Below, piece by piece: positions 62,984-64,000 of a DNA stretch of 64,000 nucleotides. Position 1 is the stretch's first letter, and every line of letters starts with the position of its first letter. A model generated the notes under the pieces. That model searched no databases, was not told where the DNA came from, and worked only from the letters and a program-made list of their open reading frames with translations. Both the position numbers and the translations under genes were made by a program. Source of the stretch: Marinimicrobium sp. C6131 (GTDB lineage: Bacteria; Pseudomonadota; Gammaproteobacteria; Pseudomonadales; Cellvibrionaceae); the NCBI RefSeq assembly GCF_026153455.1, contig NZ_CP110629.1, forward strand, positions 434,001 through 498,000, in the 5' to 3' direction.

Positions 62984-64000
62984 TCAATTCCTGATCGCTG
63001 TAACCTCAAAGCGCAGCACACCGATCATCTGTTGTGCCTCGGTGATCACTTGCACCTGCCAGTCGCCCACCGCACGTTCCGGGAAGTGCCGCTTGTGTGT
63101 CCAGGCTCGATACCCCTCCTTGCGACCTCCCTGAATGTCCAGGGCAATGGTATCGACGATCTCACCGTTCAGACGCCAGACATGGTAAATCCGCTCGTTC
63201 AGTCCCCGTGGTGCCCTTATCGCGGTGTAGGCATATAGACCCTTCTGATGCAACTGGGTTTCGGTCAGTCGTTTGACGCTGTTGCCCGGGCTCTTATCCT
63301 GAATATTGATATCGGTGCTCAGCGCCACCTGAGTCAGCCACAGTGTGGCCGGGGGCACCCAGAGGCGTCCGTACCAGCCTGCCGCGCCGAGAGTGACGAC
63401 CACGCCCACCAGGGCGATGCTGCGCCACCAGCGCCGGGGTGGCAAGGCGCTGATGACACTGGGAATGGCCAGCAGCACGGCGATACCCAACGCCAGCGGG
63501 TAGCTCTGGGCGGTACTCAGATGCAGGATGATGGGCAACGCCGTGAGCATGACCGCAAACAGGGCCAGGGCATGAAAGCCGAGAAACAGCCAGCGCCGTT
63601 GCGCCAGATGGTTGTAATACAGCGGGTCGAGGACCGAGACCAGCGCGGCCGCGCACAGCAGCCCCATAAACAGCGTCTGACCGCTGTTCCAGGTGACCGT
63701 GAAAAAGAAAAAGGGCAGGACGAAAAACAGACTCTCCTGGTGCACCATCTGGGTGATGAAGTGCAGGGCGGGGCGCGGGACTTTCAGCTTAAGCAGGCGC
63801 AGGGCATTTCGGCGCAGTGTGTTCTCGAACATCAGCCAGAGCCAACTGGCCAGCATCAGCACTGCGACCACCTGGGCGAGTGCGGGTTTGCGCTCGACCA
63901 GGACAAAGCTGGCAAGGCCGGACAGAAAGCCTGCCAGCGCCAGCAGTTTGGGATAGCGCTTGAGGAGGGCGATCAGCCTGTCCAGTGCCCGGCGTGACCA
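62984..64000 (-). CDS. DUF5924/DUF2914-type membrane protein, cut by right edge
   Basis: At least 338 residues are visible. The frame remains open without a stop or start from 63871 back to base 64000, giving KRYPKLLALAGFLSGLASFV and more, so the true start lies beyond the window. The N-terminal two thirds has about six membrane helices. The C-terminal soluble domain (about the last 130 residues) is of the DUF2914 type, with YHVWRLNGEIVD and VGDWQVQVITEAQQ. It is probably periplasmic. The function is unknown. It is on the same strand as the DUF4212 gene, downstream of nothing in view; its stop is 64 bp before that gene. Confidence 0.85.
   Translation of the reverse strand, partial: WSRRALDRLIALLKRYPKLLALAGFLSGLASFVLVERKPALAQVVAVLMLASWLWLMFENTLRRNALRLLKLKVPRPALHFITQMVHQESLFFVLPFFFFTVTWNSGQTLFMGLLCAAALVSVLDPLYYNHLAQRRWLFLGFHALALFAVMLTALPIILHLSTAQSYPLALGIAVLLAIPSVISALPPRRWWRSIALVGVVVTLGAAGWYGRLWVPPATLWLTQVALSTDINIQDKSPGNSVKRLTETQLHQKGLYAYTAIRAPRGLNERIYHVWRLNGEIVDTIALDIQGGRKEGYRAWTHKRHFPERAVGDWQVQVITEAQQMIGVLRFEVTAIRN

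Overview
This window reads as chromosomal DNA of a GC-rich marine or soil gammaproteobacterium of the Cellvibrio, Saccharophagus or Marinimicrobium type. That placement is an inference. It rests on gammaproteobacterial gene order (ibaG-murA-hisG-hisD, degS/zapG/zapE/rplM/rpsI/petABC/sspAB, dsbD-aroQ-accBC-prmA-dusB-fis-purHD), a polyserine-linked CBM2-GH5 cellulase, a uronate isomerase, and CBM6 modules joined by polyserine linkers, a habit of plant-polysaccharide degraders in this group.

Layout: 1-5.7 kb holds the start of a probable kdsD, a Na+/Ca2+ antiporter, mlaC without its usual mla partners, then ibaG-murA-hisG-hisD. 5.7-14.7 kb is core housekeeping: degS and zapG leftward, then a hydrolase-zapE pair, rplM-rpsI, the bc1 genes (cytochrome b and c1 fused in one frame) and sspAB. 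14.8-22.5 kb has a Yip1-like membrane protein and a complete pstS / pstCAB-phoU phosphate regulon with two well-formed Pho boxes. 22.5-29.6 kb is a carbohydrate-use stretch: AEC transporter, uronate isomerase uxaC, a thioredoxin-like protein, a CBM2-GH5 endoglucanase and two unrecognised secreted or anchored proteins. 29.6-33.6 kb is a leftward three-gene set of porin, small PstS-like periplasmic protein and a GGDEF-EAL membrane sensor. 33.8-45 kb is a leftward housekeeping block (dsbD, aroQ, accB, accC, prmA, DUF3426 protein, dusB, fis, purH, purD). 45-47.5 kb has a lipoprotein, a PCuAC copper chaperone and a DUF2333 protein.

47.5-59.7 kb is the accessory island and the most interesting part. 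A 3309-residue secreted protein carries two CBM6 domains, polyserine linkers, alternating InlB-like and DUF1566 modules, a CAP/SCP-like domain, a Big2-like domain, a long Rhs/YD shell and a variable C-terminal tip with a His/Cys pair that suggests a circularly permuted papain-like fold. A lipoprotein gene overlapping its end is the candidate immunity gene. Downstream lies an 84-bp displaced piece of rhs core, out of frame with a second toxin-like tail that overlaps a second small lipoprotein gene; this looks like the scar of tip exchange. Base composition falls visibly in the tip and lipoprotein genes.

59.9-64 kb returns to ordinary genes: a lipoprotein cytochrome c, a SUKH-fold protein, the VC_2705-type sodium:solute symporter with its DUF4212 small subunit, and a DUF5924/DUF2914-type membrane protein cut by the right edge. 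I saw no rRNA, tRNA, CRISPR array or intact insertion sequence.
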